Of a DNA stretch of 64,000 nucleotides, positions 60,972-64,000 are shown one piece after another. The position numbers and the translations under genes were made by a program. Every line of letters starts with the position of its first letter. The first letter of the stretch is position 1. Below the pieces are notes generated by a model. That model was not told where the DNA came from, did not search any database, and saw only the letters and a list, made by a program, of their open reading frames with translations. Source of the stretch: SZUA-448 sp964602475 (lineage in GTDB: Bacteria > Bacillota > Clostridia > Lachnospirales > Lachnospiraceae); assembly GCA_964602475.1 (NCBI GenBank), contig CAZRRN010000006.1:11603-75602 (forward strand), in the 5' to 3' direction.

Positions 60972-63900
60972 AAGTATTGAAATACATGGGTTTAAGTCAT
61001 TTGCAAACAAGATAATACTTGAGTTTCATGATGGAATTACCGGAATTGTCGGACCAAATGGGAGCGGGAAAAGTAATGTTGCAGATGCAGTACGCTGGGT
61101 ACTTGGGGAACAAAGTGCCAAACAGCTGCGTGGAAGCAATATGCAGGATATTATTTTTGCAGGAACCGAAGCAAGAAAGCCGCTTGGGTTCGCTTATGTT
61201 GCTATTACAATGGATAACAGCGATCATAAACTGCCAATTGAATTTGATGAGGTGACGGTAGCAAGAAGAGTATACCGGTCAGGAGAAAGTGAATATTTGA
61301 TCAATAATGCCGTCTGCCGTCTTCGTGATGTTCAGGATTTATTTATGGATACCGGAGTCGGAAAAGAAGGATATTCAATTATCGGACAGGGACAGATTGA
61401 TAAAATCTTAAGTGGAAAACCGGAAGACCGCAGAGAACTGTTTGATGAAGCGGCAGGAATTGTTAAGTTTAAAAAAAGAAAGGCAATTACAGAGAAGAAC
61501 CTTGAGGAAGAACGATTAAATCTTTCCAGAGTAATCGATATTCTGACAGAAATAGAACGAAGAATCGGACCACTTGAGAAACAAGCGGGTGTTGCAAAAG
61601 AATACCTGAAGCTTAAAGACGAGCTGAAAACAGTTGAAGTGAATCAGTTTCTTCTGGACTATGAGAATAATAAGACAGTTAAATTACAACAGGAAGAAAA
61701 ACTGAACATAGTTAGAAATGATCTTAAAGAAGCAAATGAAGCGTATTCCGGAGTCAAAGGTGAATATGAAGAGCTTGCAGAACAGCTGTCACAATGTGAA
61801 AACGGACTTGAGGAGAACAGAAGAGAATGCAGTGAGCTTCAGGTATTAATAGAAAAATCCGAAGGTGAAATTAAACTGTTAGGTGAACAGCTTTCAGGAA
61901 TCCTTCAAAATGAAGCTAATTATAATGACCGAATTGATGCTGTACAGAAGTCTATTGATGTTAAAACAACAGAACTGAAAGAACATCAGACAAAGCTTGA
62001 TGAGAACAATGAAAAGCTGAACAGAATGGACGAATGTCAGCAGGAGGTTGCCGAAGAACAAAGAAAACTGAAGGATCGAATCGCTGAACGTCTCAGAAAT
62101 ATGGAAGGTCTGAATGGGGATGTATTTCGTTTCCTTAATATGAATTCGGAGATTAAGTCGGAAATACAGCGTCTTGAAACCTTAAAAGAACAAACCATGA
62201 TTAAAAAAGCAGAAGTCAACCAAAACATGCTTAACAATAAGAATGAAGAAGCAATTGTTGGAAAAGCAGTTCAGGAAAAGACAGAGGCATTAAAAAAGGC
62301 TGCAGATGAGATTATAGCTAAGACAAGTGAAATAGAAGAAACAGAAGCACGTATCAGTAATTTGCAGGATGCTGTAAGAACAGCAGAAGCCGAATATGCG
62401 GAAAAGAATCAAAAATATACTGCAGAAGGTTCTAAATTAGAGGCTTTGAAGAACCTGGCAGAACGATATGAGGGCTACGGCGGAAGCATCCGAAAGATTA
62501 TGGAACAAAAAAAATCAGTTTCGGGAATCCATGGTGTAGTTGCGGATATCATTTCTGTAGAAGAAAAATATGAGACAGCAATCGAGACAGCATTAGGAAA
62601 TAATATTCAGAACGTCGTTACAGAAGATGAAGAGACAGCCAAGAAGCTGATTGAATTTCTAAAGAAGAATAAATATGGTCGTGCGACATTTCTTCCGTTG
62701 ACAGGGCTTGAAGAACAAAAAAAGGATAAAAATGAAGACAGCGCCAGGGAGCCGGGCGTAATTGATTATGCGGGGAAGCTTGTACAGACAGAATCCTGCT
62801 ACAAAGCGCTGGTTCAATATCTTCTTGGAAGAATACTGGTCGTTGATCATATTGATCATGCTATTGCGATTCAGAAAAAGTATAGATATTCACTGCGTAT
62901 AGTAACTCTCGAAGGCGAGTATCTGACTCCCGGTGGATCGATTTCCGGTGGAGCATATAAAAATTCAAGTAATCTTTTAGGACGCAGGAGAGAGATAGAG
63001 GAACTTGAAGAAACGCTTGAAAGACTGAAAAATGAGACGGACAAGCTCATAAGCGATAAAGAAGCACTTCGGACGAAACGTGCGACAGAACGCGAAATTC
63101 TGGAGAATTACCAGCATACACTGCAGGAGCTTTATGTAAAGCAGAATACAGCGAAAATGAATCTGAATCAGGAGCAGGAAAAGCTCTGTGAAATTCAAGA
63201 TGAGTACCATAACATGGCTGTTTTGCTACACGATGTTGAACATACAGCAGAACAGTATTTGTCCGATATTCAGATGAAACAGACAGAGCTTAATGAAAAT
63301 CAAAACAGAAGCAAGGAAAATGAAAAGAAAATAGAAAGCTATACAAAGCTTCTAGAACAGGAACAGGAAGCGGAGCATACTCTGACAGAACAGGTCGCTG
63401 CTCTTAGAATAGAAGCAAGCAACTATACAAGTGCAGCTGAATTTATTAAGGAAAATATAAATAGAACAAATAATGATCTGGATAGAATGAAAAAAGAAAT
63501 GGAGCAGCTAATTTCCAACGCAGCTGATTTTGAAAATCAGAAAAAGCTGCGTGAACAGGATGCAGAACAGAACAGAAACAACAAAATAAAATGTCAGGAA
63601 CGGCTTCTTATCTGTAATGACAATATACATGGTCTTACGGCACGTAAGGAAGAAATATCGAAAGCACACAATAATTTCTTTACCAGAAGTGAAGAATTGA
63701 TGGGACGAATCTCTGCTCTTGACAAAGAGGCTTTCAGGCTTCAGAACCAGTCAGAAAAGTTAGAAGAACAATTAAACAACGGAGTATCCTATATGTGGGA
63801 GGAATACGAACTGACCCCGACCACTGCTGCTATTTTAAAAAATGAGGAGTATACAGTTCCTACAAAAAACAAAAAACAAATCTATGAATTAAAGAATTGT

Positions 63901-64000
63901 ATTAAAGGGCTTGGTGATGTAAATGTTAATGCAATTGAAGAATATAGAGAAACTGCGGAGCGTTATGAGTTTCTTAATGGACAACGAAACGATATAAAAG
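60961..64000 (+). CDS. smc: Chromosome segregation ATPase SMC, 3' end outside window
   Basis: About 1013 codons of the expected ~1180 are present; the frame is open to the end of the window. The N-terminal ATPase half has MYLKSIEIHGFKSFANK and Walker A GPNGSGKSN (31-39), the Q-loop QIDKILSGKPEDRRELFDEAAGI, then a long coiled coil (about 165-500), the hinge (about 515-665, with VSGIHGVVADIISVEEKYE and LTPGGSISGGAYK) and the returning coiled coil. The ABC signature and Walker B lie beyond the window. ATG 60961 follows GGGGGAACAG and overlaps rnc, so the two are coupled. SMC condenses and separates the chromosome. Confidence 0.97.
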   Translation, partial: MYLKSIEIHGFKSFANKIILEFHDGITGIVGPNGSGKSNVADAVRWVLGEQSAKQLRGSNMQDIIFAGTEARKPLGFAYVAITMDNSDHKLPIEFDEVTVARRVYRSGESEYLINNAVCRLRDVQDLFMDTGVGKEGYSIIGQGQIDKILSGKPEDRRELFDEAAGIVKFKKRKAITEKNLEEERLNLSRVIDILTEIERRIGPLEKQAGVAKEYLKLKDELKTVEVNQFLLDYENNKTVKLQQEEKLNIVRNDLKEANEAYSGVKGEYEELAEQLSQCENGLEENRRECSELQVLIEKSEGEIKLLGEQLSGILQNEANYNDRIDAVQKSIDVKTTELKEHQTKLDENNEKLNRMDECQQEVAEEQRKLKDRIAERLRNMEGLNGDVFRFLNMNSEIKSEIQRLETLKEQTMIKKAEVNQNMLNNKNEEAIVGKAVQEKTEALKKAADEIIAKTSEIEETEARISNLQDAVRTAEAEYAEKNQKYTAEGSKLEALKNLAERYEGYGGSIRKIMEQKKSVSGIHGVVADIISVEEKYETAIETALGNNIQNVVTEDEETAKKLIEFLKKNKYGRATFLPLTGLEEQKKDKNEDSAREPGVIDYAGKLVQTESCYKALVQYLLGRILVVDHIDHAIAIQKKYRYSLRIVTLEGEYLTPGGSISGGAYKNSSNLLGRRREIEELEETLERLKNETDKLISDKEALRTKRATEREILENYQHTLQELYVKQNTAKMNLNQEQEKLCEIQDEYHNMAVLLHDVEHTAEQYLSDIQMKQTELNENQNRSKENEKKIESYTKLLEQEQEAEHTLTEQVAALRIEASNYTSAAEFIKENINRTNNDLDRMKKEMEQLISNAADFENQKKLREQDAEQNRNNKIKCQERLLICNDNIHGLTARKEEISKAHNNFFTRSEELMGRISALDKEAFRLQNQSEKLEEQLNNGVSYMWEEYELTPTTAAILKNEEYTVPTKNKKQIYELKNCIKGLGDVNVNAIEEYRETAERYEFLNGQRNDIK

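Noticed and set aside
1..64000. CRISPR arrays, insertion sequences, prophage, tRNA or rRNA genes
   Set aside because: No regularly spaced repeats, transposase or integrase motifs, or cloverleaf-like sequences were recognised by reading; a tRNA search program would be needed for full certainty.

Overview
This window looks like a chromosomal segment of an endospore-forming member of the Clostridia, most probably a Lachnospiraceae-like Firmicute. The evidence is internal: spo0A, spoIIGA-sigE and sigG are all present; an IspH protein is fused to ribosomal-S1 repeats, an arrangement typical of Clostridia; MurE carries the meso-diaminopimelate recognition motif DNPR; Shine-Dalgarno sites are strong (AGGAGG-like); promoters are sigma-A-like; and G+C is moderate (low to mid 40s by eye). 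I see no tRNA or rRNA gene, CRISPR array, transposase, integrase or phage gene. This is mostly stable core genome, with a small accessory zone at the left end.

Left end (1-12.4 kb): a truncated membrane protein of unknown function; a DNA-deoxyinosine glycosylase fused to a GNAT acetyltransferase; then a minus-strand block with a secreted OB-fold-like lipoprotein, a complete carbohydrate-type ABC importer (ATPase, two permeases, and a lipoprotein binding protein with an unusual C-terminal membrane anchor), and a very large Lhr-type helicase.

From 12.7 kb to the right end every gene is on the plus strand. First come spo0A and glgA (12.7-15.1 kb). Next is a run for wall precursors, replication restart, translation initiation and signalling: murE, murF, priA, def, fmt, rsmB, rlmN, a PP2C phosphatase and PASTA kinase pair, rsgA, rpe, a PilZ (c-di-GMP) protein, ychF and lgt (15.1-31.8 kb). 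After a strong terminator comes the division and cell-wall (dcw) cluster: mraZ, rsmH, ftsL, two class B penicillin-binding proteins, murD, ftsW/spoVE, murA, ftsQ and ftsZ (31.9-44.1 kb). mraY and murG, often found in such clusters, are absent here. The sporulation set spoIIGA, sigE, a beta-CASP metallo-beta-lactamase protein and sigG follows (44.2-48.5 kb).

The rest holds a small Mrp-type antiporter block (mnhE, F, G and a DUF4040 protein, without the large subunits), folD, rimO, pgsA, a GerMN-like lipoprotein, a flavoprotein, cmk, ispH-S1, an isolated cheR, and the lipid and chromosome genes plsX, acpP, rnc and smc (smc runs off the end).

The best regulatory signals are a four-box, 10-bp-phased MraZ operator immediately downstream of a good mraZ promoter; a spoIIGA promoter with a 21-bp spacer plus an exact Spo0A box about 90 bp upstream of the predicted start of transcription, which mirrors the known spoIIG promoter of Bacillus subtilis; and a 15-bp palindrome at the predicted spo0A transcription start. 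I did not find a clearly novel multi-gene defence or mobile system. The most unusual items are the glycosylase-GNAT fusion, the doubly anchored solute-binding protein, the reduced Mrp block, the beta-CASP gene between sigE and sigG, and a KTA (not KTG) motif in the second PBP.
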